Assembly (NCBI GenBank): GCA_030568195.1
Contig: JAJLTO010000011.1
Location: forward strand, 248,001 to 312,000
Length of the DNA: 64,000 bases
From: Dipodascopsis uninucleata var. uninucleata
Lineage: Eukaryota; Ascomycota; Lipomycetes; Lipomycetales; Lipomycetaceae
Direction of reading: 5' to 3'
Shown: one piece after another, positions 63,911-64,000 of the stretch
Position numbering within the stretch: the first letter of the stretch is position 1
Layout: each line of letters starts with the position of its first letter
The notes under the pieces: generated by a model
Database searches by the model: none
Seen by the model: the letters and a program-made list of their open reading frames with translations, nothing else
Told to the model about the DNA's origin: nothing
Translations under genes and position numbers: made by a program

Positions 63911-64000
63911 ATGGCTGAAACGCTAGGAAGATCAGGTGTCGGAGGCCACTCGAGAAGCTTGTCGTCCTCGCTTTTGCATACACCGACCACTATATCTTAC
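63911..64000 (+). CDS. 5' end of a gene cut by the window edge (unrecognised)
   Basis: From the ATG at 63911 the frame stays open for all 30 codons to the window end, starting MAETLGRSGVGGHSRSLSSS. Its GC content is higher than the preceding intergenic DNA and the context aatATGgct is good. It is too short for any family call. Confidence 0.45.
   Translation, partial: MAETLGRSGVGGHSRSLSSSLLHTPTTISY

Overview
The window is a 64 kb stretch of nuclear DNA from a fungus. It is AT-rich, gene-dense and has short spliceosomal introns (about 40-190 nt, GT..AG, often with a CTAAC or TACTAAC-like branch site near the acceptor). The gene set is fungal: class V and class VII chitin synthases with myosin-motor-like N-termini, Spt7 of SAGA, a Crt10-like protein, an Mrx7-like protein, a type I metacaspase and a 2-oxodicarboxylate carrier. 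A zygomycete-grade (early-diverging) fungus is my best guess from base composition and residue similarities recalled from memory; this is inference. I recognised no transposon, virus-like element, tRNA, rRNA or CRISPR array.

Layout. 0-9.7 kb: 3' end of a phosphopentomutase/phosphoglucomutase, metacaspase, MOG1, PPIL3-type cyclophilin (7 exons), an Ntr2/GCF-like splicing protein, a Coa1-like mitochondrial membrane protein, SmG (5 exons), and the 2-oxodicarboxylate carrier. 9.7-16.1 kb: a repetitive mitochondrial protein, an Mrx7-like protein, and the RINT1/Tip20 tethering subunit (8 exons), set between long intergenic stretches. 16.3-21.7 kb: DNA ligase I, CIA2 and a PLOD-type glycosyltransferase. 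22-32 kb: a possible tiny spliced gene, ECD (6 exons), SPT7, a tyrosine phosphatase and a COX20-like protein. 32.8-39.7 kb: a large Sec7/PH ARF-GEF and a TPT-family nucleotide-sugar transporter, separated by 2.4 kb without recognisable genes. 41.6-47 kb: histidyl-tRNA synthetase with two start codons, a siderophore acyltransferase and a Crt10-like WD protein. 47.6-60.8 kb: two divergent chitin synthases, one with an intact P-loop and one without. 62-64 kb: ISA1 and the 5' end of a truncated gene.

How the genes relate. Most are housekeeping genes with no operon-like logic. The exception is the head-to-head chitin synthase pair, whose linkage is known from filamentous ascomycetes and suggests joint control and joint function in polarised wall growth. 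CIA2, ISA1 and the siderophore acyltransferase all concern iron but are scattered. TCACGTGA-type sites occur in several intergenic regions, and two of these regions share a larger arrangement of sites. Exon structures were worked out by hand from splice consensus, reading frame and recalled family alignments; the summed exon lengths are all multiples of three.
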